This document shows positions 1-11,762 of a stretch of 64,000 bases of DNA, in pieces. Every line of letters starts with the position of its first letter. Positions within the stretch are counted from its first letter, which is position 1. Source of the DNA: Maratus speciosus (lineage: Eukaryota; Arthropoda; Arachnida; Araneae; Salticidae); the NCBI GenBank assembly GCA_963932465.1, contig CAWVRF010001077.1, positions 372,001 to 436,000 on the forward strand, written 5' to 3'. The notes under the pieces are model-generated. The model worked only from the letters and a program-made list of their open reading frames with translations, made no database searches and was not told the origin of the DNA. The position numbers were made by a program, and so were the translations under genes.

Positions 1-399
1 CTTCTTCGAAATTTGTCTATCTTTTAAAAATAATTTAAAATTTAATAAATTATAATGTATAATTTCCCATTTGTTGGAAAATTATCTTTATATATATGAT
101 GTGTGGTTTTGTTTAAATGTCTGTGTCAATTTTAAATGTGAAAAACCTTTTTTAATGGAAAAATCACTTTCAACGTATAGAGAATGGTCATGAAGTAAAA
201 CCTTTCATTAATCAATTGTCATCGCGTTATACATAAAAAAAAAAACAAGTATTAACTATATTTATATTTAAAAATACAGATTTCTTATTCTAATAAATAC
301 ATACATTGATTTTAGAAAGATCAAACAATTAAGAAATTATTGTATATGTAATGATTTGTGATACATCCTAAAATTTAAAGCTCAAATAATTTTTCTATC

Positions 400-445
<46 letters not shown>

Positions 446-1127
446 GTAATTTAGGCGAAATTTGCTTGAAAAAAAGTTGAAACGTAGATTAGAAACTGCC
501 ATTCCAATAATTGGCAAATTTACTGAAGGCCTTACCCTTCTCGTATAACGAAATTTGGGTGAATTTCCCAGTATCAGCTGGTGAGGTGCGTTATCGTTAT
601 CTTTCTTGGCGGCAGTTTTGGGAAATGTCTTCCTTTACTTTCTTTTTTTCCGCAACCTTGCATTCAATAGAAAAGATTTTTTTATTCATACTATAACAAT
701 TACGGATAGACGATTAGGTAACTAAACAGACGCAAGATTAGCAGCGTTTTATTTCAAAAGATACTCAGCAGCGGTAGGCTTTTTTTTTTTTTTTCTTTTC
801 GTCCAACGTTTTAAAATGGATATAAGAATACTTACCAATTACTTATAATAGTCTGTGCAACAATGCACCAAACCAAAACAAGCTTCACTGGCGCCTCGTA
901 TTGTAAGAGTAACGTACGCATCAAACACGGTGTTGCTTATATAAATTAAACGAACATGACACTGTCCTTGAACAATGTGGGGTTTGCCTTTGTGTGCTTT
1001 CTCTTCTCTATTCTTTTCTTATAGTAGTCTGGGACCTGTGACAAAGATATTATCTGTTCCACAAATTTTCCTTTTTCTTTAAAAGAAACCTTTATAACCG
1101 AAAAAATAACACTATTTATTTTCCCAC
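1..1127. other. AT-rich DNA, no gene seen
   Basis: I see no coding region, RNA gene or paired element ends here. It holds a long poly-A run at about 404-440 and a poly-T run near 781-794. The longest open frame is about 60 codons of low-complexity sequence and is not supported as a gene. Confidence 0.6.
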
Positions 1128-1131
1128 GGGC

Positions 1132-1585
1132 AGAGGCGGATTACCCATTAGGCTGAGTAGACTGAAGCCTAGGGGCTCGGGGGAAAAGGGGCCCCGAAAT
1201 TAAGACTTTCTTTCGGGTTTTATTTTTATATTGGGCTAATATATAATGAAATAGAGATATGATGTGCAATATTCTTTATTGCACTCATTTATAAAATTTT
1301 GCAAGTTATTAACACGCAGATTGTATTCCAAACATTACTCCATTTTAATTTTTTCTATTTCCATAAAAAGGCTTGAACTGTTTCGGTTTCCAATTAGGGA
1401 TAGATTTCCGGAGATCAGCGGCAGCCAATGCAAGATTTTGTAAGCAACGTAATGAATGATATCTTTTAAAAAAGCTTCTAAGTTTTAATCAAGCATTTTG
1501 AATATATTTTCGCCCCTTAGTTTTTAACACCCTGTTCAGTCGCTTGAACACGAGCCCCCGCCCTTTTTAAATGCCAGTCCTGGGT
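1132..1585. mobile_element. eroded hAT-like element remnant
   Basis: The left side begins CAGAGGCGGATTACCCAT and runs into a GC-rich stretch (GGGGCCCC near 1190) inside very AT-rich DNA. The right side ends with a G/C-rich block closing in CCAGTCCTG. Ends starting CAG with nearby GGCGGATTTACC-like sequence are common in arthropod hAT elements. I could not match the two ends to each other or find an 8-bp duplication, so the limits and class are uncertain. No transposase reading frame survives. Confidence 0.3.
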
Positions 1586-3071
1586 TTACACGTTTCAGTA
1601 TATCCTAAATATGATTTTGACTGCCTGTTAGAAAGATTTCTGTCTCTGTGTTAAAAGATTGAGTGCTACTATAATGCAAGAACTATTCCACAAAATTCAT
1701 AGAAACTTTATATTTTGTTAGACCTAGTCAAATGATTAGTGATTAGACGCTAATACTTATTAGGTTTTGCTGGTAATCCAGATAAAAAGGTAATTCATGT
1801 CATGAGGAAGAAGTTCTCGAAATAAAATGGAATTCCTGAGGTGCGCGATATTTTGTATCATTTGCAATTCAATATTAAAGCGAATTATTGAAATAGGTCT
1901 AAAATTTAAGAATCCGCAACTTGATTTAAATGTAGGGATAAAATTCTTAGATCTTTACATAAATACTCATCAGAGCTTTGATTTAATATTTCTTTTCAGG
2001 ATTTTGAAGTAGAAGAAATTTCACAATCAGGCACTACATCATATAAAGAACAAAGAAAACGTAAAACAATATGCTATAATGAAAATACTGACCCACACAC
2101 ACACAAATTCACACATTTTAATAATTTCTAAATAAATTGTTATATGTGGATTTTAGATAATTACTTGATACAAATAAACAATAGCCTTGTGGAATGCAAA
2201 TCTGTATGCAGTTTCTTTAGATTTCTATCCCATCTTTTTTATATGAATGTACAGAAAGTTGAAAAAGTTGTAACCAAAAAGTACCCTGAGGTGTTCGATG
2301 ATTCACTTTCTGAAATATAACCAAGAAGGAAATATTTTGTGTTTTAGCGCAAAGCAAACTTCTTTTTATATATATACCAAAATGTTCCACTGAAAGGTAA
2401 GGGAGAGAAAATTAAAAATGCCAGCAATAATCTGCAATAAAGCAGAGTTGCAGTTAAAGCAGTTCTCAAATTCTCTGGTCAACAACCGAAATTTTTGACA
2501 CATTTTCTTATTTATTATCAAACGTAAACTATAAAATTGGCAAGCCGGAATATTGAAGCGGTTTGAGATCGAATGTCATTTTCCAACTATTTATAAATAA
2601 ATAATTATTTATCGAGTTATAGCCGGTTTCTCCTTTCTCACGGTGTCGCGTCCGCAAATTCGGTTTCAAAACGTCATATTTGACAGTATTTTCTGAAAAT
2701 TCTTCTGCCTTTACCGAAAAATGGAAAACGCCATTCGATTACATAGTTTTTTAATAAGAACATACCAGCGTTTCGGAACAAAAATAAATTCGGAAATGTG
2801 TCAGAGAGTAGTTTCTTTGTATTTGAGAACAGCGAATTTTACACTTGTAAAATTCATTGTTAAACTAAGAAAGTTCTTTTGAAGTTAGATACATAAATGT
2901 TTATATGAAAATACTACATTAATTTGAAAGTATTTTTTACTGTAAATTCATTCTTAAAAAAAAAAAATTAAAAAGCTTAAAACTAATCTTAGACACCACA
3001 CCGGTTAATTCCAAATACATATATGCTCGATGTATTTTACATACATGATGATAGAAGCATAGTTTCAGTTA

Positions 3072-3117
<46 letters not shown>

Positions 3118-3354
3118 TTTAGAATAAAATTTTCAATACTAATTTTCCTTTATTTTATTTACGAAATATTTATACTTATAATAATAAAAAATAACTATTC
3201 AAACTTTCTGGGAAGAATTTGGAATTTCTTAATCATAGTTTTTATAAATGTTGCATAAACTGAATCAGCAACCCATATAGTCTTCATTCTTCTGTAAAGA
3301 TATTTATTTTTACGTCCATATGTTTAAAATTTGGTCTTGTGCGAAAGAGTTCTG

Positions 3355-3386
<32 letters not shown>
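1586..3386. other. AT-rich spacer, no gene seen
   Basis: No supported gene, tRNA or paired repeat. A poly-T run lies at about 3073-3113 and a poly-A run at about 3357-3387. The poly-A run directly abuts the 5' end of the first HINE-like repeat. Confidence 0.6.
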
Positions 3387-3389
<3 letters not shown>

Positions 3390-4943
3390 AGCCGGATATG
3401 GCAATCCCAAAACTTTCTTCCGTCTCATACATGTTAATACATCCTGATTTTTAATTTCCTATAAAAGGTGCATATCTTAAACTATAATCGATTCTTTCCG
3501 CATAACAATCTTTTTGTGGCAAGTCCCTGAAAATCAGATTAAATTAAAATTTTGACGTCGTTATTGGAAAGATTCTATGCTTTTATAGAAAAAGGGGGAA
3601 CACCGTTCGATTGCATTTCTATCAGAATAACAATGCATGGCAATTATATCTACTTAAAATGAAAGTGACTTCATAAATATGTAAAGCAGAGCATTAGCAT
3701 GGGCAGCGTTCATGGTACAACATAAATAGAAAAATCAGTAACGTTATTTTAATACTCGTGCGCAATAGAAGAGAAAAAACCTCAAACAAACAAAACTTCA
3801 AGATGATGCTCGTTGGCTAAAAACAGAAAATATGCTTTTCAGGTTAGGTATCTAAATAATAATAAAATAAAAAAACAGCCAATTGAAAATTATCCTACTG
3901 TTACAAAAGAAAATAGAACTGAAAGCAAATTCATTGTTCAGTCTCTTGAATGGCGCTGTATCAACAAGTCGCCAACATAAATTTGAATATAATAAATTTG
4001 AAATAGAAAAACAGAATTTCTATTTTCCCTTCATTCTGATCAAAATAGCATTAAAATTAAAATTTTGAACGTAAGACAGATTAATCTCGAGTCAGTCCAA
4101 GCCCCAAAACTGATATAAAATTTGAGTCCGTTTTATCTCCATATCCTGCGTGTGCGACACATTACGTCAAATATAAGTGTTTTGATAAAAAATAATGCAA
4201 AAGCTTGGAGATGGGGAGGGAAGGAAAGGATAATTTAGACTTTCGGTTTTTCGGAAGCACTATTGCATTGGGCTCCGGAGCCCTATATTTATAAGCTCCG
4301 GTGAGTAATCCGGTGAGCAATATTTAAAAATTTACTAAAACCAGAGAAGTATCGCAGCTGGGCTCCGGCGCAAATTAAGCCCTGAATGCAGTACAGCACT
4401 GCAACGTTTAGGTGATTTACACTAACAACTTACGTGAACTTCTAACTAGATTTGAAGTTTGATGAACATCCGTTCATTAGTTTTTGAGATAGAGCTATTG
4501 CGGACATAGTGAAAAGTTCTGCATAGCAGTGGCATCAGTTCGGCAATTTACACGAAAAACTTATCAAGATCAAATTATATCAGGAACTAACTGAATCTAA
4601 AGTTTGATAAAAATTCATGCATTAGTCCTGGGAGATACGGAAATCGTGAAAAATGCCGCATAGTAGCGCCACTTGTTGAACGATTTACACCAAAAAGTAA
4701 TCGGCAACCTTTAAATCAGGGACTAACTGAATCTAAAGTTTCATTAAATTCCGTTCATTAGTTCTTGAGATAGAGCGCTCATAAAATTTGTGTCACACAC
4801 AGACAGACTTACAGACAGGCATTTTGTAAAAACATGTTTTTCGTGATCTCTGACCCCTAAAACGTATAAATCCATCGAAAACTGGATTCGAAAATTTTCA
4901 CGAATCCAATACTTTCTTCATGTAAAGATAGAAGAAAGTAAAA
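3387..4943 (+). mobile_element. HINE/Helentron-like repeat, copy 1
   Basis: The 5' end carries GCAATCCCAAAACTTTCTTC, also seen at copy 2 and, with changes, copy 3. The 3' end is a short hairpin, TACTTTCTTC-loop-GAAGAAAGTA, followed by A residues. The ACTTTCTTC of the 5' end and the GAAGAAAGT of the 3' end are inverted relative to each other. Between them lie about three diverged ~125-bp units (about 4420-4790) with shared phrases such as GATTTACAC and TTGAGATAGAGC, then an (ACAG)n stretch near 4800 and a conserved block near 4855-4915. Central tandem units, a microsatellite and a terminal hairpin fit non-autonomous Helentrons (HINEs). The class is inferred; no replicase is present. Confidence 0.6.
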
Positions 4944-5005
4944 ATAATTATTTCAGTCTCTTTTTCATGTTTATACTGTTCATTTTAAATAAAATTGCTA
5001 CAAAC

Positions 5006-6063
5006 CAGAGGTCTGCACGGGCTTATTTTCAGTCACAGCAATCGGGCCGTGCCCGGGTCGTACTTTTTTCTGAAGGTTGGGGCCGGGAGGGGCCTAGTCA
5101 CTACGCTTTCCGGGCCGGCCCAGGCCTTTTTACCTGAAGGACCGGGTAGGGCCTCTCTTTATTTTCTCTGTACCGAACCGAGACTGATATGGTATCATTC
5201 TTCCTAGTCTTCACGGGTCTAAATTTTCAGTCCCGGTTTCGACCCAGCCTCGTATGAAAATTATAGTTTCGGCGTGGCCTTGTCCATTCAAAGATCAGTA
5301 AAATTTGGCCTGGCAGAAAAATTTTTGCAAAAAGTGCATACATTTTTAAATCGTCATTGTTCTACAAATAAACATTTAATTTTATTCTTTATAAAGAATA
5401 GTACATTTCTAGGCTTATTAAAATGTAGTAATTGTTAAAATTAAAATATAGTAATATGTGTGAAAAAGAACCTGCCTATGGCGGAATCCTCTCTTAACGT
5501 GAAAAATATGTTGATCCATGCAAAATGAATGTACTAATACGTAAGAAAAGAAAATATAATAGATTTACACCTGCTAAAAAGGGAACTTGTCTATAATGCA
5601 TTTTTTCCCTTCCATATGCAATTCCGTCTTAGAAGATTTTACTATATTACATTCTTCAGATTTTTAAATCTCCAATATTTTGAATATAGATTAACTATAT
5701 TAATTATAACTGAAACATTTACATACCACAAATAGCGATTCATTAAAATAATAAATGTTGCAATAACTTCTATAAAAATGAAATCTATAAACATGACAAT
5801 AAAAAGCAAATATAAGTATTTTTGGTTAGAACTCCTCGTTCGAGACAAATTTTTAAACAAATCGACATAAAAATCAATGTTTTGTAGAAATTCATTCGGG
5901 ACGGACCGGTCTCGGATCGAACTTTTAGCTGTTATACCTGGCCAATAATTTTTTCTCTACGGGCCGGCCCGGGCCGAACTTTTAATGTTAATAGCGTCCC
6001 GTGCCGAATTTGTCTTCTATGGATCGGGCCGGGCCTTGAAATTTCGGCCCGTGCAGCCCTCTA
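5006..6063. mobile_element. hAT-like non-autonomous element with GC-rich ends
   Basis: The left end reads CAGAGGTCTGCACGGGC and the right end, reverse-complemented, TAGAGGGCTGCACGGGCC, so the termini are inverted repeats. Both subterminal zones are full of GGGCCGG/CCGGCCC runs (5040-5270 and 5900-6060), while the middle is AT-rich. This layout is usual for hAT-type MITEs. I did not find a clean 8-bp target duplication, and no transposase frame is visible. Confidence 0.5.
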
Positions 6064-6599
6064 TTGTAGATTGCATAGTACTGAGGCCTCCGCTCCAAAA
6101 TACTGTTTTTACTACATTTCTTTCTATATATCCTATTGTAAGCTATTATACTGATTTTTAATCGACCTTTAATTGTATGTAAACATCTCCATTATTATTA
6201 ATACCATTAATCTATTTACACGGCTTAAAAACTTAAAAATCTGAAAAATTCTATATCGAAAAAACCTTCTAAGACGGAATTACATAGCTATAACTATTTT
6301 TTTTCTCTTCTAAGTTCCTTTTTTACCAAGTATGTCGTCTCTTGCAAATGTAGTATTTATTTTTAAGCGGATTATTATATCCATTTTGAAGATTCAGATC
6401 CACCTATCAAAAAAATTTTTCGGTTAAAACAGGATCTCGTCAGGCACAGATTCTTATAACAGGTTTTAAAATACTGTATCTCCCGCCTCCTAGAAATGTA
6501 TATGTAGTACTATTCTTTAAAGAGAATTTTAATTGGAGAATAATAGTAATTTTAAAAATATATTTTTTCGGAAAAAATTGTTGACCCAAGGTAGGTTGT

Positions 6600-6835
6600 T
6601 CCTTAAACATATTTTTCCACGAGTCATACTGGGTCGGTGCAATAATTTTCATGCAAGCAGGAACGACCGGGCCAGAAAATTTCTGGCGGTGCAGACTTCT
6701 AGGAAGAATAAAGCACAAGTCCAGAAATAAGTTCGATTCGGCCCGGCCCGAGCCTCCATTGAAAGCAAGGCCTGAGCACGACCCAGAAAAACTGATGATC
6801 AGACTCGACCCGTCCCGAGTCGGTTTAGGCCTCTA
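6600..6835. mobile_element. GC-rich hAT-like remnant
   Basis: A GC-rich island holds several copies of GGCCCGG/CGACCCG-type phrases resembling the subterminal repeats of the element just upstream. No paired ends were found. It is probably an eroded relative or an internal fragment. Short open frames across it look like by-products of the GC-rich repeats. Confidence 0.3.
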
Positions 6836-6889
6836 AATGGCATTTGAATGGGAAAAACGTGTTCTTAACGGCTGGAAAATTTTAAAAAT

Positions 6890-7066
6890 ACGTTGTGAAA
6901 AAAATTGAGTTTGAGTTGTAAATTTCGTTCAAACTCGCGGATTTTTTGAGCTTTCGTTCAGTTCACGCTCGTTTATCAAAAAGTGAATCAAGTTCAACTC
7001 AAAGTTCACAGAAAGTGAGCTAAACTCGTGAACTTACGTTCACTGAACGCGTTCGTACCCAACACT
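6890..7066 (-). mobile_element. hAT-type terminal fragment
   Basis: Read from the right on the minus strand it starts CAGTGTTGGGTACGAACGCG and continues with repeated GTTCA/TGAAC motifs. That arrangement is typical of a hAT terminus with many subterminal transposase sites. The partner end was not found. Confidence 0.4.
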
Positions 7067-7864
7067 GATTAAAATCACTGACATTTAATAATATATATTA
7101 AATAATGTTTTAACTTTTTTTATAAAAAAAATTATAGGGCTGAAAATCACGTTTAAGATGCTTAAAGGTTTTAAATATTTCTCTTTTGCAATTTCCCAAA
7201 CAGCTGGTATAGTTTAGAAATCGTAGTTTGTTACATAACTTACTCAATTGTTGTACTTGCATGCTCAGTTGTAACAACCATAAAGAATGTTTAAGGATTT
7301 ATCAGCTACGTTTAGATAAGGTAAAATTAATTTCCTAATTTATAATCAAGTTGTAAAAATACTAAAATGTTGTATTGTTACTAGAAACACATCCATGTAC
7401 ATAATTTATTTTCTAGCATATCTGGGAGGGAAAAATCGATTAAATCTTTTTATCTTTTCATATATATCAACAGGATTAAATATACAGTGTAAAAAAGTAC
7501 TTTTATGTTAGCCGGCCGCAGCTCACAAACCGTCAAATATTTTCCACATCACCAGCGTTTATGTTGCATTCATTTCATTCAAAATATAAAATCATCATTT
7601 TAAAAATATACTCGTCATTTGAAAAACATAACTTCATTTAAAATACATACATACTGGTATATTACATCAATTTAAACACATGCTTTTCGCTCATTATATT
7701 TAAAATACATTTTTTTCCTAATAAATAATAACATAAACCCAAGGTGGGCAAGTTTCTTCCAATGTGGAAAAAAACCGGGAAAAAACCATGGAATTAAAAG
7801 TTACGCCTATAACTTTTATTATCAAAAATGGTTTTCTTTTAGCCTGAATAGCTTGCATAAAATT
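7067..7864. other. AT-rich spacer, no gene seen
   Basis: No supported feature beyond simple AT-rich runs. The 3' part leads into the palindrome that starts at 7865. Confidence 0.55.
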
Positions 7865-8351
7865 CAGGTCTATTTGAAGATATTTACAGTTTAAGAGTTA
7901 TAGGCGGAAAAGCAGACAAAGCCATTTTAGAGAATACCTGTTAAAATTTTAATCGTGAATTTCAAATATTTACTCACTCATGGAAGATTAACCTTGTTTA
8001 CCAGATTTATTGCTAAATATTTTTGTTACAGCTTGTTTTGATAAAAATATATGTATTTAAAAAATAGTTGCGATGTCAGTTTAGTTTCGGGGCAAAAGGC
8101 GTTTACGTAGCATTAGTGCTTTTTCTCCCGAAATTAAAATGACATTGCGATTTTTTTTAATACACATATTTTCATCAAAACAAACTGTAACAAAAATGTT
8201 TTGCAATAAATCTGGTAAATAAGGTTCATCTTCTATGAGTGAGTAAATATTTGAAATTCATGATTAAAATTTTAACAGGTATTCTCTAAAATAGCTTTGT
8301 CTGCTTTTCCGCCTATAACTCTTAAATTGTAAATATCTTCAAATAGACCTG
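7865..8351. repeat. 487-bp near-perfect palindrome (foldback MITE)
   Basis: The left arm begins CAGGTCTATTTGAAGATATT and the right arm ends with its complement, AATATCTTCAAATAGACCTG. The arms, about 230 bp each, stay complementary almost to the centre near 8108, differing by scattered substitutions. There is no coding potential. The palindrome abuts a fragment of family N, so it may have inserted there. I did not resolve its target duplication. Confidence 0.75.
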
Positions 8352-8509
8352 CGCACGAGATGCGCAGATGGTAGATATTCTGTCATATATGACGTCATAC
8401 AAAAAAACCCGCGTGTTTGCGTTATTCACTCCATCCACAAGATGGCGCAGCTGTGTCAATTTACGACAGATTCCAGCATTAACTTTGTACGCTTACTTAT
8501 AGCGCTTTG
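8352..8509 (-). mobile_element. hAT-like family N, partial copy 1
   Basis: Matches the copy at 40124-40560 and the one near 11800-12110: shared phrases include ACAAGATGGCGCA, a region with TGACGTCA at 8390-8397, and the end CGCTTACTTATAGCGCTTTG. One end is missing, replaced by the adjoining palindrome. Confidence 0.6.
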
Positions 8510-8524
8510 TATGAAATCCCTTAA

Positions 8525-8724
8525 CCCCTTCGGGATGGGAGCCTTTTACGAAATTTTAAATCTTTTGTCACCGTTTTTTAAAAACAGAAATTTGTGTCCT
8601 CTTGAATCGAGAAAATGCCCCGATTAAGCAAGGCAAATTTTACAATAAAATTTTACCGGTGAGGAAAATCGAGGATTCTGATCGCTTCATGCGGCACGTA
8701 TACGTGTCGCTCGTCCCCAAGGGG
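8525..8724. mobile_element. TTAA MITE family C, copy 1
   Basis: A 200-bp element flanked by TTAA at 8521-8524 and 8725-8728. The ends are inverted (CCCCTTCGGGATGGG and, reversed, CCCCTTGGGGACGAG). The interior has CACCG and, inverted, ACCGGTGAGG arms with the conserved 30-nt spacing to an AT block. Other copies lie at 41338-41537 and 43031-43460. Target and CCC ends suggest piggyBac-type mobilisation. Confidence 0.75.
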
Positions 8725-8728
8725 TTAA

Positions 8729-9665
8729 TTTTAATACCCAAAGGTCCAGTCATCCCAGAAATTCAACAACAAAATTTTTCTTTAGTATATGTGCGAAATT
8801 TGGCTCTTTTTTATTTGTAAATAAATCTGTTCATAAATTCCGATGTCAATCCTTTATGTTGACATTTAATCAATGAAGGGACTTTGTTCCTGAAAGTGTT
8901 CAGGATGGATAAAAATTTTAAAACTTACAATTTTATTTATCCTTTTTTTTTATTGTATTGTACACACATGACTACTGAGAAGCTTCGATTCAGTGCTGCA
9001 ACCTGCGGTTTCATTTTAAGTAAAGGTAAAGAGATATATAAATCAAATATTTTTTTATATTACTTCAGGGACGATAATCTCAATGAAATTTAATTTAAAA
9101 TCGGCATTCAATATATATTTCGATATTTAGTAAATGTTCAATGTAAGGAAAACTTTGAAACATGACATGCATTCTCCTACATTACAGTCCTTCCATTCAT
9201 ATTTGGTTTATCTTATAATTTTGTTTCCATATTTATTCTCATAGGAAGAACAAATTTTTCATTCTGTGTAAGATTTTGTCCGTAGGGGCCTTAACATCCA
9301 GAAAATAGTGTTCACATAAACGACTTGATGTTGATAATTGTTCTTTACAAATCATTCAGATGCGCACAAACAGTCGAAGTTTTGTACAGTTTTGGATTAG
9401 GTGGATTTTGAGGATCGTGAGCTTCATTATTCCAAAAATGTATTTTTTTTTTTTTTTTTATTCGCTGTACCTATTGTACGTCATGATATCGCGAAAAAAT
9501 GCGGTTTTAACAAATACAATGTAGTCCAAAATATATTTTCTTTAACTTTTACATTTTACTTTTTTTTTTTTTGCAATTTTTTCGACAGTAGTAAGAGCAA
9601 GAAACAACAGCATTTTATTTTAAGAAATATGTTGCCATTCCAATCTGCCTTTCTCTCTTTTTTTC
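8729..9665. other. AT-rich spacer, no gene seen
   Basis: Open frames of 60-100 codons here are rich in F, K, N and I and run through poly-T tracts (near 9440-9460 and 9560-9570). I see no domain, splice pattern or paired repeat. Confidence 0.5.
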
Positions 9666-9963
9666 TCAAACAACATTTCCCCATTTCTCATCATAGCGAT
9701 TAATTTCGATTGCAATATTATCCGCCAATTCATCATTTATAAAATGTCCATAGTACTGCAGAATACCCGAAGTAGCTTCAAATGAAACGTTAATCTTAGG
9801 CTCCAATTTGAATTGCATGCATGGAGGTGCGTAATATTGGGTCATCATCACTATCTTCAGTTTCCGCTTTTTCAGTGTCAAAAACATCTGAAAAAATGGA
9901 ATCTTCTGATTCCTTTCCAGATATCTGAACACTACAGTCTTTCTCTTCACTTGAGCTACTCAA
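9666..9963 (-). pseudogene. piggyBac-like transposase, N-terminal remnant
   Basis: Read on the minus strand, one frame gives an acidic Ser/Glu/Asp-rich segment (9960 to about 9805, with SGKESEDSIFSD and TEDSDDDP). A second frame continues with LEPKINVSFEA and FINDELADNIAIEINRY. An acidic N-terminus followed by a motif of the form F..DEL...I..ETNRY is typical of the DDE_Tnp_1_7 (piggyBac) family. The acidic frame hits a stop near 9802, so a frameshift separates the parts. The catalytic core is absent and the sequence dissolves into AT-rich DNA below 9670. It is dead but relevant, because piggyBac enzymes cut TTAA, the target of most MITEs here. Confidence 0.6.
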
Positions 9964-10329
9964 CATAGAAATTTATAAAACGGTAACCCAGACGTATTCA
10001 GATTTGAAACCAGTAAAATATGTATTTCAACTCGTACAATTCCTTAAATTAAGCATTAAAATCTTAAAAACAAACATGTCATTTCAGAGTTTCCCATCTT
10101 TTTAAGTGTTTAAGACTTCCTTACCGGACCGATGCTGCAATATCAGCATAAGACAATTTATTTCCTAAATCAGTTTGGTTCACTGTTCAGAAGTAAAAGA
10201 GTACAATTTACATAGCTGCCAATTCTTCGGCTTTTTTGTAACACAACAATTTATAGAGATTTTTGGATTATTTAATCAGCAGATTACGGTGATTTAAAAA
10301 GTTACTATAAAATTAACATTTACTATAAA

Positions 10330-10740
10330 ATTTATGTGGTACAAAAAAGCGTAAGAGTTGGCAGCTGTGCAATTATAGAAGTATTAGGAACTGAAAAGGT
10401 GTGATTTCTGGTCGGGTGCTGTACTCTAAACTGGATCTTTGGACAAACATCTGGTAATCTTCTAATTAGACCAAAGCTGCATAGGCTCATTGCAATAAGC
10501 CTGAAAAAAGTCAGGTTTATTGAGAAACATGTGGTCATATTTAATGAGCTTAACACTGCACAGGCTCTTCGCAATAAACCTAAAGAATAGGCTGTTTGAG
10601 AAATAAATGGTCATATTCCATTTAGCCTACTGTTGCATAGGCTCTTTGCAAAAAGCCTAATAAATATTAGACCCATTGGTATTAATATTAGGCTCAAAAA
10701 GGTCGATTATTTATCCATTAGCTTGGACATTTTTCAAACA
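10330..10740. repeat. ~78-bp tandem repeat, about 2.5 units
   Basis: The phrase AGGCTC recurs at 10483, 10562 and 10639, a period of 77-79 bp. Each is followed by TGCAA-AAGCCT-like sequence, and ATGGTCATAT recurs. The part upstream of the array (about 10410-10500) matches 17340-17430, including GGATCTTTGGAC and TAGGCTCATTGCAATAAGCC. So this is a dispersed repeat with an expanded array in this copy. No coding function is supported. Confidence 0.65.
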
Positions 10741-11709
10741 GCCTAGACTCCTTTGAGTGGAGCTTCAATCAGCCTATGAGAACTCAAATATCAGATTCAT
10801 ACTTTTTGAATATAGTATAACCTTTTTTATCCGAAACTCTTTTCACCGAAACTCTCGATTAACCGAAATCCATTTTAAAGCTTTTTTTTATTTGTTTACT
10901 ATCACATTCCTTGTGTGCAAAATCCATTTTGAAAGCTTTTTTTTTTTTTTTTTTTTTTTTAACTTACCATATCCATATTCCTTGTGTGCAAGGGGTCCTT
11001 TCCGAACTACGAGTACATATAAATATTTTCGATCTCCTTTCTTAGAGTTCCTTTGAATTTAACTTGAGCTCCCTTAAGCTGCGGAGTGGAACGAAGAAAA
11101 CGAACAAATTAGCAATTTTGAAGCTTTTGAATGTTTTGCAAAAGATTTGGCCTGGCTAGAGCTGCAGAAAGACTATGTGATAGTGGCGAACTAATAATAT
11201 TAAAAAACTCTTTCATAGAGCTTGAAAGCAAAAGCAGTCGCAACTGCGATAAACAAAACATTTTTCAAACACTTGTGATACATGTAAAAGGTATTTAATT
11301 TCAAAATTAAAATTCAGGTAATTTATTCGTGTTTCTATTTTGCTATTGCTTTAGTTTTGTTAAGCACTTGTTACCATAATAAGAAATAGTGCACATATTT
11401 CTCCTTAATCTTAAAATTGAAGCATTCTCGATTTTCCGAAAGGGGGTCTGTTCCAATTACTTCGTATAATCGAGGTTCTGGTGTAATTTCAATTCGGTCC
11501 GCCGCAGCAGAAGGATAACGCGAGTAAATGGGAAAACCACTAGTATTAGCTAAAAACATATGACGAATTATAATTTTTATAGTATATTAAATATATTTTC
11601 CGGTGTGAAACATAAGTAAATTTCGTAAAAAGTATGAACGTAAATACGTTTCTGATCCGCTTCTTTTTCTAATCCATATGTTGTGTAAAAATTAAACTAC
11701 AGACCTGAG
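10741..11709. other. AT-rich spacer, no gene seen
   Basis: No supported gene. CCTTGTGTGCAA recurs around 10910 and 10980, and a poly-T run lies at about 10938-10960. Short frames are low complexity. Confidence 0.5.
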
Positions 11710-11762
11710 TACAGGGTGATTATAAATGAATATCCCATCTTTAGAGGGCTATTAACTCTTAA

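Noticed and set aside
6651..6836. Arg/Pro-rich open frame in a GC-rich island
   Set aside because: It follows from GGCCCGG-type subterminal repeats of a hAT-like remnant, not from coding selection.
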